Positions 34,879 to 43,273 of a stretch of DNA of 64,000 nt are shown piece by piece. The stretch is from Nocardia arthritidis (lineage in GTDB: Bacteria; Actinomycetota; Actinomycetes; Mycobacteriales; Mycobacteriaceae). The stretch covers positions 2,232,001-2,296,000 of the forward strand of contig NZ_CP046172.1 in assembly GCF_011801145.1 (NCBI RefSeq). The letters are read 5' to 3'. The stretch's first letter is position 1, and each line of letters opens with the position of its first letter. Under the pieces are notes generated by a model that saw only the letters and a list, made by a program, of their open reading frames with translations, was not told where the DNA came from and did no database searches. A program made the position numbers and the translations under genes.

Positions 34879-36209
34879 GTACTCGCCTCGGTTCTGGTCG
34901 TGTGGAGATCCGGTAGACGCGGGCTGGACTGGATCGACGGGAGTGGCGAGAAAGTGGCGTCGGTCAGGGCGTGGAGGAGGTCGGCGGCGGCGCTGTCGAG
35001 TTCGCGGAGCTGGTCGGCGGCGTGGGCGGCGAAGCGCGGTTCGAAGCCGGCGCGTTGTTTAGGACGAACTTCGGCAGGCGCAGCGACGTAGAAGGTTTCG
35101 GTATGCGGATAGTGATCGCCGGTGGGGTGCGCCAGCCACAGCCTGGTGTGACCCGCCTCGGTGACGGGCTCCAGATCAAGGCCGAGGGCGAGGCGGTGCA
35201 GGAGCTGCTGCTCGGTGTCGCGGTTGCCTCGGTGGGCGATCTCGACCGATCGCCACGCTTGTGCCGGGGCGAAGTAACAGCGACGAACGCGATACAGCGC
35301 CCATTCGATTGCCGCCAATTCCTGCTCGAGAAGCTCCAACACAGCCGCAGCGTCATCGCGTCGCAGGCGCGCTGCCAGCGTGCCCGCCCGCCCGAACAGC
35401 CCGGCATGGCGGTTCAAGGCCACGGCCATGTACTCGTCGATCAGGTGGTGAACAGCTTCGGCGGGTGCGGCGTTGAAGCGAGCGAGCTGCTCGGGCCATT
35501 CATCGCGCGAAACGAAACAGCATTGACGGCACAGGGATTTGGGCCACCACACACCGAACAGGTCGTAGAGGTATTGTCGGCATTGCTGTCTGGTCCAGCC
35601 GATTTCGTGGATCGGATAGAACGGGCGGCGGCGACCCCCGAATTGCACGGCCGAGTCGGTCAGAATCCGGCTGCCCTCGTCGACGTTGTAGCCGACTGCA
35701 TGCAAGTAGGGGGTCGTGCCGAGTTCGCGGGCCCGCCACTGGTCCAACGGCCATCCCTTGGCCTTGATCGAACACTTGCGGGTGCCGCCGAGTTGCGGCA
35801 TGACACCGTTGGTGCGGTTCTCCCGGCTGAGACTTAAGAACCCGTGCATGTCGGGGTCGGAGTGCAGATGTACTGGTTCCCGGGTGTCCTGCATTACGAC
35901 GATCCCGTCGGCGACGGCTGGCCCTGCACGAGCGACCTCGACCATGCGGACGTGGTGTTCGGTCAGGATCGGCAGCACAAACCGCTCTACCAGCTCGCAG
36001 GTGGAGGCCCATTCGTCGCCGGTCTGGGCGGTCATGACGATGAGATTGGACAGATCGTCCAGGAGTTCCGGCGGACCGAATCCCGGTTCGAGCAGGGTTC
36101 GCATGACTCCGGCTGTGCTTTCCGCGCCCATGCCATACGACCAGCAGATCGGCAGGACGGGGTCCTGGGCTGGTGTCGGCAGGTCGAAGAGGGTGTCAGC
36201 TGCGGGCAC
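34875..36209 (-). CDS. PAPS-reductase/DndC-like ATP pyrophosphatase
   Basis: 444 aa from the GTG at 36209; the longer ORF overlaps the SLOG gene and has no family similarity there. The N-terminus has the PP-loop SYGMGAESTAG and the following VMTAQTGDEW, then a GGTRKCSIKAKGW region and a Cys cluster LCRQCCFVS. These are features of adenylyl-transferring N-type ATP pyrophosphatases such as PAPS reductases and DndC. Nothing in the element looks like assimilatory sulfur metabolism, so a nucleic-acid or nucleotide-modifying role is more likely. It is coupled to genes on both sides. Whether the cysteines hold an Fe-S cluster cannot be told. Confidence 0.75.
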   Translation of the reverse strand: MPAADTLFDLPTPAQDPVLPICWSYGMGAESTAGVMRTLLEPGFGPPELLDDLSNLIVMTAQTGDEWASTCELVERFVLPILTEHHVRMVEVARAGPAVADGIVVMQDTREPVHLHSDPDMHGFLSLSRENRTNGVMPQLGGTRKCSIKAKGWPLDQWRARELGTTPYLHAVGYNVDEGSRILTDSAVQFGGRRRPFYPIHEIGWTRQQCRQYLYDLFGVWWPKSLCRQCCFVSRDEWPEQLARFNAAPAEAVHHLIDEYMAVALNRHAGLFGRAGTLAARLRRDDAAAVLELLEQELAAIEWALYRVRRCYFAPAQAWRSVEIAHRGNRDTEQQLLHRLALGLDLEPVTEAGHTRLWLAHPTGDHYPHTETFYVAAPAEVRPKQRAGFEPRFAAHAADQLRELDSAAADLLHALTDATFSPLPSIQSSPRLPDLHTTRTEAST

Positions 36210-36693
36210 AGTTGGCGACGGTCGTGTCGGTGGCGCGGAAGACCCGCGTCGGAATACCCGCCCGCTGAGCCAACCGGGCGGTGTGGCTGGCACCGGCCGA
36301 GTTGTTGCGGATGAAGGCCAGACACAAGTCGGCGCCGGCACTCACCATCTGGGCGTTACGCACGAACCCGGCGCGGCGGCCCAGCCGGTCCCAGTCGGCC
36401 GGGTGACGTTCGACCCGCCCGCCCCACGCCAGCCAACACGCTTCGCAGAGCGCGTCGGCGCCACGCGGGCATGCTCCCGACACGAGCACGGCATCCGGAG
36501 ACCACGCATCTGCCAGCGCCGCTCGGATGGTGGCGCGGTCGGTCCAGCTACGGGAGCCGGTGATCAGAATGCGGCGGCCTCTGCCGAGCGAGGCACCTGA
36601 CGGCTGCGGTGGGGTCGGTGAGATAGTGACGGCCAATTCCAGGCGCACGATCTCTCGGTCGGTGGTTGTCTGGTTGAACATTGCTGTGGACAC
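36196..36693 (-). CDS. SLOG-family nucleotide-binding protein (DUF2493-like)
   Basis: 165 aa, GTG start with GGAGG upstream. A Rossmann-like SLOG/DprA-type fold: ILITGSRSWTD, VLVSGACPRGADALCE, then ADLCLAFIRN and GASHTARLA. The family binds nucleotides or nucleotide-derived signals, in several cases in conflict systems. It leads a three-gene coupled operon (SLOG, PAPS-like, 266-aa protein). Palindrome NIR-3 is 76 nt upstream. Confidence 0.82.
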   Translation of the reverse strand: MSTAMFNQTTTDREIVRLELAVTISPTPPQPSGASLGRGRRILITGSRSWTDRATIRAALADAWSPDAVLVSGACPRGADALCEACWLAWGGRVERHPADWDRLGRRAGFVRNAQMVSAGADLCLAFIRNNSAGASHTARLAQRAGIPTRVFRATDTTVANCARS

Positions 36694-36768
36694 GACGACC
36701 TCCAGGACGCGACGTGGATACCGGTGCCGGAGCGGAAGTGGTTGAACACGATCGGTGTCGACGCCGGG

Positions 36769-36899
36769 CCCCGTTCTGCGGGGCGCGCCTCGGCTGCCGC
36801 GGCGGCGGGAAGGGGGTCAAGCCCGCGGGCGCTTTTCCCGCGGGCTTGACGCACGACCGACCGCCGACGGCACCATCTTCGGGCGCCCGCAGAACGGGG
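36769..36899. repeat. Nested palindrome NIR-3
   Basis: The outer stem is 36769-36779 / 36889-36899 (11 bp), then a single-base bulge and 36781-36786 / 36883-36888 (6 bp). A middle CGGCGG/CCGCCG stem follows. The inner stem 36816-36829 / 36837-36850 is a perfect 14 bp with loop CGCTTTT (36830-36836). It is 18 nt after the 36917 gene and 76 nt before the SLOG start. Relative to NIR-2 one inner pair changes from T-A to C-G, a compensatory change. Confidence 0.92.
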
Positions 36900-36916
36900 A
36901 CCGGGGAGCCGCTTTC

Positions 36917-37909
36917 TCAGAAGTCGGTGTACTCGGCGAATCGCTCGCCGGTCGCGGGGTCGCCGTGATAGACCGCTGGTCCGTCGTTGAGGTTGATGCG
37001 GATCGGTCCGGTGTGATCGAAGGTGTCGATGTGCACCACACGGCGATCGTCGCTTTGGCCCCGATACACCCTGACTTCGATGTCGTCGCGGATGATCCGG
37101 TCATCGACGAGTTCGGTACCGTCCAGGAAAACCCGCACCTTCGGCCCAGGGTCGACCGGAGCGACATGCAGCACGGTGTGTCCGGAATCGGCCTGCTCGA
37201 CGCGCAGCGATCCCCACAGCGCCTCGGCGACGACGATCGGCGTACCGGTGGCGGATGGCCCTGCGGCTGGGGTTTGGGGTTCACGGCCATGAGATAGCGC
37301 GGTGATCAGGTGCGGCAGAGCGGCGCGGGCCTCGGTGATCGCCTCGTCGAGAAGAGCGGACGCGACTTCGACCAGCTGGTCCTCGAAGCTCGCGTTTGGG
37401 CCGAAATCTGCTGCGATGGAAGCGGTCCCGAGCAGTACACCCGCCTTGTGCACCGACACCGTCACGATGCGAGCGTCGAGTTCGGTGAACAACCGGGCAT
37501 CCTCGCGGACCTGCCGCTCGGCCTCGATCTGCGCGGGACCGCGGGCATACCCGAGTGCCGCCAAGTCCGCCCGACGCTGCGCAATGGTGTAGCAGGGCAG
37601 AAAGTACCGGGGAGGATGTCCGGGTGTGGTCGGGTCGCGGGAGATGACGTCGGGAGACCACGAATTGGTGTACTCGCCCAACCATGACCGGTCCGAATCG
37701 TCGTCCGGGGAAGCCGTCGCGGTGACGACGAGGCCGGTCGATTCCGGGTCGTCGAGCAGGAAACGAACGGCGTCATCGCCCCGGCATTCATAGGTGGGCG
37801 GTGGTTCGAACGCGACAGCGTGACGGTAGGCGACGGCGGCAGGAAGCCCGGCGGCGCGACCGGCCCGGTACCGTCGAATCACGCCAGCGTCAACGGGCGA
37901 TGGCAACAT
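36917..37909 (-). CDS. Hypothetical protein, third gene of the DpdA operon
   Basis: 330 aa from the ATG at 37909 (GGAGG upstream), 16 nt after the methyltransferase stop; the long upstream ORF is a shadow. Middle part with coiled-coil character, C-terminal beta-rich domain ending RINLNDGPAVYHGD that resembles the product of 27551-27823. No known family. Confidence 0.68.
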   Translation of the reverse strand: MLPSPVDAGVIRRYRAGRAAGLPAAVAYRHAVAFEPPPTYECRGDDAVRFLLDDPESTGLVVTATASPDDDSDRSWLGEYTNSWSPDVISRDPTTPGHPPRYFLPCYTIAQRRADLAALGYARGPAQIEAERQVREDARLFTELDARIVTVSVHKAGVLLGTASIAADFGPNASFEDQLVEVASALLDEAITEARAALPHLITALSHGREPQTPAAGPSATGTPIVVAEALWGSLRVEQADSGHTVLHVAPVDPGPKVRVFLDGTELVDDRIIRDDIEVRVYRGQSDDRRVVHIDTFDHTGPIRINLNDGPAVYHGDPATGERFAEYTDF

Positions 37910-37925
37910 GTGCGAGCCTCCAGTT

Positions 37926-38780
37926 CTACGCGGCGGACGGTCCGGCAGGTTGGGATGTTGTCGTGGTCGTGCGGGTGAATCGGCGACCGTTCGCCGGAGG
38001 ACGGGGGTCGGTGCCCGCGATTGCGGAGTGGTGTTGGGTGAAGTCGCAGACGACGATCTCAGTGGCGATCGGCCGCTGGTGCCAGTCGTCGGCGTAGTAG
38101 GTGGTGTCGACGCTGCAACCGAGCTCCAGCGCGATGCCGGTCGTGGTGTGGAACTTCTGGTACTCGGCGTCCGGATCCTCGGTGTAGCAGCGCTTTCCGC
38201 TGTGGCTGAACGGGGCCGATTGCTGCGGAACGAGGAACACGCCATGGCGTGCCAGTTGCGCCGCGACAGCGATGACGTGGTACTCGAATCGCGGACCGCG
38301 GTACCCCGGACCGTCCATCGCGCGGCGGATGGGTCCGAACGGCGGGTTGGCGATCGCGGTGTCGAACGAGCGCAGCCGCATGGAGGGCACGGTCAGCACG
38401 TCGGCGCAGACCCAGGTGGCCTCGGGCATGATCCGCATGCCGATTCGGACGTACTCCGGATTGCGTTCGACACAGACGAATTCGCGCGGCGGTTCACCGT
38501 TCCACCGGTGATCGAGAAGGTTGCGGCACGCGAAGCTCAGGTGCCCGATTCCGGCGCACAGATCGATGATGCGGGTTCCCACGACGTCGATGCGCATGTC
38601 ACCCGCGAGCCCCAGGGGCGTGAAATACGCTCCGTCCAAGCAATACTCGGGATTGGCGGCCTCCTGCCAGTGATCCAGGACGAACTTCTTCTCCTCGTCG
38701 TCGAGGTCTCGGTCGGCGTCGATCAGCAGGCAGGCTTCACGATGCAGCTTGGCTTGACTTCTGCTCAATGTCGTAGACAT
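37926..38780 (-). CDS. N6-adenine-type DNA methyltransferase
   Basis: 284 aa. Motif I IDLCAGIGHLSF and motif IV IANPPFGP (NPPF) identify an amino-methyltransferase, most likely of adenine in DNA. GAAGGA precedes the ATG. The start overlaps the end of the DpdA-like gene by 44 nt, so the two are co-translated. It has no cognate endonuclease nearby. rRNA or protein-glutamine methylation is possible for this motif class but less likely in this context. Confidence 0.85.
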   Translation of the reverse strand: MSTTLSRSQAKLHREACLLIDADRDLDDEEKKFVLDHWQEAANPEYCLDGAYFTPLGLAGDMRIDVVGTRIIDLCAGIGHLSFACRNLLDHRWNGEPPREFVCVERNPEYVRIGMRIMPEATWVCADVLTVPSMRLRSFDTAIANPPFGPIRRAMDGPGYRGPRFEYHVIAVAAQLARHGVFLVPQQSAPFSHSGKRCYTEDPDAEYQKFHTTTGIALELGCSVDTTYYADDWHQRPIATEIVVCDFTQHHSAIAGTDPRPPANGRRFTRTTTTTSQPAGPSAA

Positions 38781-39957
38781 ACGAAATTCCTTCGCTCAGG
38801 CCACCATTGCCGGTAGCCGAGAGTGGGGTGGGATCGCGCCGAGACGTCGGGCGAGTGGGTGACGGCTCGAACAGCGAAATCTGGCCAGTCGCAGGGACAC
38901 CGGAGCGCGCACCGGCCGCTGAGGTCCGCCACGGTCGGCGTGGGATCGGTTGCGCTGGAACGGGATCGGACCACAGGCCGGGGTCGGCGGCGGCCACACG
39001 CGCGGCGCAGGCACGCAACGCGTCCATGGCCTTTTCCCGCCAGTACAGGGCAAAGCGGAAACAATTTCGGCAATCGGTGATCACGCGTTCGCCGGTGACC
39101 GGGTCCGGGCGCGATAGGTGCCGACAACCAGGTAGCTGGACGTTGGCGGTGCGAGAGGCCATCGACCAGGCTTGACTATCACTGCTGTGGAGCAGATGAC
39201 CGGCCAACGCCAGCGCATTCAACGACACGCCGTATCCGTGCATTTTCATGCCCAGCGGCGCGAGAGCGGCAAGGACCCGGGCTACGTACCGGGCGCGGTT
39301 CTTGCGGCAGACGCTTCCGATTCCGACCCACCGGCCCGTCAAGTCGATACCGGCCTCGAGGTAGCGGTAGTAGTGCTCGATGTACTCGTGCGGATGCAAG
39401 CCCTGCAGCGTGGGCAGCCACGGCACGAAATCGAACTGCTCGGACAGATACAGATAGTTCTCCAGCGTCGCCTGCTGATGCTGGCTTGTGGTCAATCCGG
39501 TGAAGCGCAGGCAACCGGGTTCGCAAGGCACGTCTTGGATCCCGACGAACAACGGCGGCCCGATGTCCTCGATCAGCCGAGTCCACAGCGCCCCGTATTC
39601 ATCGGGATGAGCCCACCAAGGATGCCCACGCGGATCGGCGGTCAGCATGATCGCCGAATACGCTCCCGAGTCACCGGCATACGGGGCCTGGAGCGCTTTG
39701 ACCGGGAACTTCTCGCCGCGAGAGCGATACTGCGCCAGTCTTTTCGCCGACACGAACACCGGGACCGGAGACGCGGTCATCAGGCTGGGTTGACCGATCC
39801 CCAGGAAGAACAGCATCCGACGGGCCGGGTCGAGATGATCAGCGCTGGTCGTCCACGGCGTGACCGGTCCCCACGCGGTATCGCACCGCTCGATCGATCC
39901 GGGGGCCACGGGCAGCAAGCGAGGCTGATTGGAATTTTGAGTAAGCAGGGACGGCAA
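38737..39957 (-). CDS. DpdA-like tRNA-guanine-transglycosylase-fold enzyme (7-deazaguanine in DNA)
   Basis: About 406 aa. I choose the TTG at 39957 with GGGGAGG upstream. The motifs map one by one onto the TGT fold: GDSGAYS (for DSGGFQ, general acid Asp), VGIQDVPCEP, VGIGSVCRKN (for the GG loop), MHGYGVSL (for GVGxPxDL) and SSDSQAWSMASR (for the nucleophile Asp region). C-x(n)-CRNC near the C-terminus supplies zinc ligands. The SVCRxx form is typical of DpdA proteins, which exchange guanine in DNA for a 7-deazaguanine, rather than of tRNA enzymes. No preQ0 synthesis genes are in the window, so the base would have to come from host or cellular queuosine pathways. It leads an operon with the N6 methyltransferase. 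NIR-4 is 107 nt upstream. Confidence 0.8.
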   Translation of the reverse strand: MPSLLTQNSNQPRLLPVAPGSIERCDTAWGPVTPWTTSADHLDPARRMLFFLGIGQPSLMTASPVPVFVSAKRLAQYRSRGEKFPVKALQAPYAGDSGAYSAIMLTADPRGHPWWAHPDEYGALWTRLIEDIGPPLFVGIQDVPCEPGCLRFTGLTTSQHQQATLENYLYLSEQFDFVPWLPTLQGLHPHEYIEHYYRYLEAGIDLTGRWVGIGSVCRKNRARYVARVLAALAPLGMKMHGYGVSLNALALAGHLLHSSDSQAWSMASRTANVQLPGCRHLSRPDPVTGERVITDCRNCFRFALYWREKAMDALRACAARVAAADPGLWSDPVPAQPIPRRPWRTSAAGARSGVPATGQISLFEPSPTRPTSRRDPTPLSATGNGGLSEGISYVYDIEQKSSQAAS

Positions 39958-40063
39958 TGCACCTCCCCGGAACACCTGGGGGGTTGGGAAATCTCGGATG
40001 GGACAGGGGTGAATGGAACTGCCCGCCGCGGCGAAACGCGCTCTCTCCCAACAGAGGTCGGGC

Positions 40064-40188
40064 TCGCGGGTCGGCGGGCCGGCCGTTCAGTCCGCCTTGG
40101 CGGCGGAAAGGGGGTGTCAAGCCGCACGCTTTTCGCGGCTTGACACCCCCGCCGCCAAGGCAGACTGATAAGGCCCGCCGACCCGCGA
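40064..40188. repeat. Nested palindrome NIR-4
   Basis: The outer stem 40064-40080 / 40172-40188 is a perfect 17 bp. The middle stem 40088-40106 / 40149-40167 is 19 bp with one mismatch. The inner stem 40112-40125 / 40135-40148 is a perfect 14 bp. The loop ACGCTTTTC (40126-40134) contains CGCTTTT. It is 22 nt after the DUF2637-like gene and 107 nt before the DpdA-like start. This is the most perfect of the four. Confidence 0.93.
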
Positions 40189-40209
40189 ACCCGGCTCTGC
40201 CGCTCTACC

Positions 40210-41256
40210 TCACTCCGTGTGGTTCTCGCGCATGAGCATGTGCGTGAGCGCCGCACCCATCCCGAGCACGACCACCGGGAGACACGCGACCAGCGTCGTG
40301 ATCGGCCACGGTGCGGTCGGGGTTCCCGCGGCCTGCATCAGGTGATAGGCGATCTGTCCGGCAGCGCCGAGCACCAGGCTGCCGAGGGCCGACCACTTGG
40401 CGTAGTTGACGGTCTTCGCGGTCCGGATACGACCCGACAACCAGACATACAAGGCGTACGACGCGTAAGCCTCGACGCCGATCGGCAGGGTGATCGCGCT
40501 GTTGAGGCGGGCGGAATCCCAGATGCCGGGCAAGGGATGGATGACACCGAATCCGGTCAAATCGCCGAGACCGACCCAACCGGACCACACTGCCACCGCT
40601 GCGGGCAGCGCGATCAGCAGTACGGGCCAGATCCTGATCGGGCGAGACGATGTTTGCGGTGCCACAACTGCTCGAGCGTCGCGACCGGATTCGTCGTCGG
40701 TGACGTCGTCAACCGTCAACCCGCCGAATGGCGACGTGTCGGTCCGGCGATCGTCTGGCACGGGTTCATCGACAGATGACGCGTCGATCTCACCATGTGT
40801 ACGAAGCTCTGTCATTGACGCGTCCACCGGCTGTTGTTCGAACTTCGGTGTCGTCGCCTCAGTGACCGTGTCCTCCCTGTTCGCGACGCGGACGCCGTCG
40901 GGCGACGCAGGCAGGGTGTCGGCGGGAGCCTGCCGATCGTGGTCGGCAGGGCGAGACAGGTAACGCTGGGTTCGCCGCCAATCGTTGACCACGTTGGATG
41001 CGTGCTGACGCGAGACCTTCGCTCCGCAGCGCGCCAGCACCGAGCGGACGTCGTCGGTCGTTGGGTCTCCGAACAGCTCGCACACGAGCCGCATCATGTC
41101 CTTCTTGGTCGAGCAACCTTCGAGGGCCGTCCGGAGCATGACATCGTCGGGCACACCCTCCAACGGGTTGAACCCTTCGGGAAAACCTTCGGGAATCAGG
41201 GCCAGTGCGCGGTCACTGCCGGAGTGTGTTGTAGGACATATCTTTTCAATGGTCAT
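40210..41256 (-). CDS. DUF2637-like membrane protein with N-terminal helical domain
   Basis: 348 aa from the ATG at 41256 (AGGGAGA upstream). Residues 30-100 form a helical, HTH-like region (DDVRSVLARCGAKVSRQHAS), then a disordered acidic linker. Four transmembrane segments follow near the C-terminus (PVLLIALPAAVAVWSGWVG, EAYASYALYVWL, GSLVLGAAGQIAYHL, LVACLPVVVLGMGAAL). Such proteins are common on actinobacterial plasmids and are linked to plasmid spread. It lies 24 nt downstream of the integrase. Confidence 0.72.
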   Translation of the reverse strand: MTIEKICPTTHSGSDRALALIPEGFPEGFNPLEGVPDDVMLRTALEGCSTKKDMMRLVCELFGDPTTDDVRSVLARCGAKVSRQHASNVVNDWRRTQRYLSRPADHDRQAPADTLPASPDGVRVANREDTVTEATTPKFEQQPVDASMTELRTHGEIDASSVDEPVPDDRRTDTSPFGGLTVDDVTDDESGRDARAVVAPQTSSRPIRIWPVLLIALPAAVAVWSGWVGLGDLTGFGVIHPLPGIWDSARLNSAITLPIGVEAYASYALYVWLSGRIRTAKTVNYAKWSALGSLVLGAAGQIAYHLMQAAGTPTAPWPITTLVACLPVVVLGMGAALTHMLMRENHTE

Positions 41257-41279
41257 AGTGCTGTCTCCCTCCGGCTCGT

Positions 41280-42305
41280 TCAGGCCGCTGCGGCGAGTGG
41301 ATGGGGCTCGCCGGTCAAGCTGGCCAGCGCCAGCGCGACTTCCTCGAGGCTGGCCCGGGTGTAGATGACGGTCGAACCCTCGGACTTCCCTTCGGCGTGC
41401 CCGGCGTAGGCGCGGGCGACGGCGAAGCCGAAGTTGCGTTCGACCCATTTCAGGGTCGTGTGCCGAAGCCAGTGGGTGCTGATCTGTTGCTTTTCGACCC
41501 ACGGCAATTCGAGTCCGATCCGGGTCCACAGTCCGTCGTATCGGCGTCGGGTGATCGGTTTGCCGTTGCGGTAGCGCAGCAGTTGTTCACCACGTTGTAC
41601 TCCGCGCTCGTGGGCGTGGTGGAGCAGGTTCGCCATCAGAGTGGGCGAGATCGGTTGCCAGCGAGGGATTTTGCCCTTCTCTACGAGGTGGATCAGGCAT
41701 TGTTGCGGATCGAGGTCGTCGAGGCGCAAGCCCAGGGCACCGCCCCGCCGGCACGCGGTCTCGGCGTGCAAGCGGAGTAGCACCGTGTCGAGGTCCGGGT
41801 CGTTGCCGGTGGTCGCGGCCACCTTCGCGATCTCGGTGAGCTGCTCGAGCGGTAGGCCCCGTCTGGTGGACGGGATGCGACGCGGTTTGGCGACTCGTTT
41901 GGCAGGGTTGTCGCCCGGCCGGAGGAAGCCATCGCTTTCGGCGTGCTTGTACAGGAACCGCAGGGCGCTGATCATTGCTTCGGCGGCTCCGCGGCCGTCG
42001 CGGGCGTTGCGGTCGGCTTTGGCGTTGCGTCGAGCGGCGTCGCGCATCTCGGAGATCTCTGTGACGGTGGGTTCGTCGATGCGACGGGGACCCCATTCCC
42101 GCTCGACGTATTTCCAGTGGGTGTTGTAGGTGCGCAGCGTGCTCTGGGAGGCCACTCGCTCGCGGATGGCTGGGATGTATTCGGCGAATGTCGGCGCGGA
42201 CGGTCGGACGTCGAGCAGATCGGCGGCGGTGATGCCCATCCTGGCGAGCAGGGTGCGCGCGGCGTCGAGCTCGACGGAGGTGATCGCAGGGGTAGCGGTT
42301 GTCAC
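41280..42305 (-). CDS. Tyrosine recombinase / integrase
   Basis: 341 aa. It has an N-terminal SAM-like DNA-binding domain and a C-terminal catalytic domain with Arg in ETACRRGGALGLRLDDLD, the HxxR box HWLRHT and the nucleophile Tyr in GSTVIYTRAS; GHAEGKS fills the His/Trp position. The GTG start overlaps the AbrB-like stop (GTGA), so the pair is coupled. It lies beside the tRNA-Lys gene that serves as the attachment site and should catalyse integration and excision of the element. No separate excisionase is obvious. Confidence 0.92.
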   Translation of the reverse strand: MTTATPAITSVELDAARTLLARMGITAADLLDVRPSAPTFAEYIPAIRERVASQSTLRTYNTHWKYVEREWGPRRIDEPTVTEISEMRDAARRNAKADRNARDGRGAAEAMISALRFLYKHAESDGFLRPGDNPAKRVAKPRRIPSTRRGLPLEQLTEIAKVAATTGNDPDLDTVLLRLHAETACRRGGALGLRLDDLDPQQCLIHLVEKGKIPRWQPISPTLMANLLHHAHERGVQRGEQLLRYRNGKPITRRRYDGLWTRIGLELPWVEKQQISTHWLRHTTLKWVERNFGFAVARAYAGHAEGKSEGSTVIYTRASLEEVALALASLTGEPHPLAAAA

Positions 42306-42682
42306 GGCTGCTCACCGCCGTCGATACGGTCGCGGATCTCGGCGACCAGGTCCGCGAGCGCGACCTGGCACACGATGATCAGCCGTCTCTGGTTGGGGTG
42401 GGCAGCCAGCAGCACACGGTCGCCTTTGCGCAGGCGGATCGCCTTGCGGATGTCCGCGGGAATGGAGAGTTGCCCGTTGCGCGCGATCGCGTGACCGCCG
42501 GGCTCGCCGTCGGTGACCAACAGCACACCGGGCAGGCTGGGCGCCACTGGCCGGATCCGGATCGGGGTGCCCGGGTCCCAGCCCAGCGAGCCGAGCACCG
42601 CGCGTTCGGCCAGACGGCCCGCGTGGTTGACCAAGACCGAGCCGTAGACAACACGAATCGTGTCCAACGAGGTCGGCAACAT
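42302..42682 (-). CDS. AbrB/MazE-fold (SpoVT-AbrB) DNA-binding protein
   Basis: 126 aa from the ATG at 42682. The swapped-hairpin domain is clear: NGQLSIPADIRKAIRLRKGD and RVLLAAHPNQRRL. The frame stays open upstream to an ATG at 42883 that lies inside the tRNA-Lys 3' end, but that stretch is low-complexity and contains a perfect operator-like palindrome (42817-42840), so I use the internal start. It is coupled to the integrase and probably regulates it, or acts as a directionality factor; a toxin-antitoxin antitoxin is less likely because no toxin follows. Confidence 0.72.
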   Translation of the reverse strand: MLPTSLDTIRVVYGSVLVNHAGRLAERAVLGSLGWDPGTPIRIRPVAPSLPGVLLVTDGEPGGHAIARNGQLSIPADIRKAIRLRKGDRVLLAAHPNQRRLIIVCQVALADLVAEIRDRIDGGEQP

Positions 42683-42816
42683 CCGATCCAGACGCCCGCC
42701 TCGCAACCGCGCCGGTGGCAAACCGGAATCTGGCGGCGCAGCACTGTGATCGGCCGTCGCGGCGGACGTAGGCAGCGCGAACGGGAAAAGACCACCGATG
42801 CTCGGTGACCCTGAAT

Positions 42817-42840
42817 CGTGTTCTAGCGCGCTAGAACACG
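42817..42840. promoter_or_regulatory. 24-bp perfect palindrome beside the attachment site
   Basis: CGTGTTCTAGCG is followed directly by its exact reverse complement. It is 36 bp from the tRNA 3' end and upstream of the AbrB-like/integrase pair. A natural operator for the AbrB-like protein, or an integrase accessory-binding site. Confidence 0.6.
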
Positions 42841-42875
42841 AGATACGGGAATGGTGTCCAGGAGTATTGGAATTG

Positions 42876-42948
<73 letters not shown>

Positions 42949-43273
42949 TTGTTCTGTTGTTGGCTCCGGGGCGGTGGGCCGTGTTCCGGTGCGGGACAAA
43001 CATTAACAGGTGGGGGGCTTAGAAGTGAAATCGGTTTCTGACCGGGGGTTTTGTGGCGGGTGGTGCGGGGGGTGGTGGTGGGAAACCGGCAAATCGGGCG
43101 GCGGTGGTGCTAGCGTCGGGGTGGGCATCCAGGCCGTGTCGGGGTCGTGATCGGGTGGGTTCGGGTGCTCGAGCTGGCAGAATGCGGGTTGTGATCGGGA
43201 TCGATGCGGTGGATCGGTCGGGTCCGGAGCCATCGGCGCGTTGGTGTGCGCCGAGACTTGAACAGGGGTTGGT
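42949..43273. other. Intergenic region between tRNA-Lys and the L,D-transpeptidase
   Basis: About 325 bp with G-rich tracts and no ORF with a ribosome site. It should carry the tRNA promoter (near 42950-43000) and the promoter of the + strand transpeptidase gene; I see no clear motif. Confidence 0.4.
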
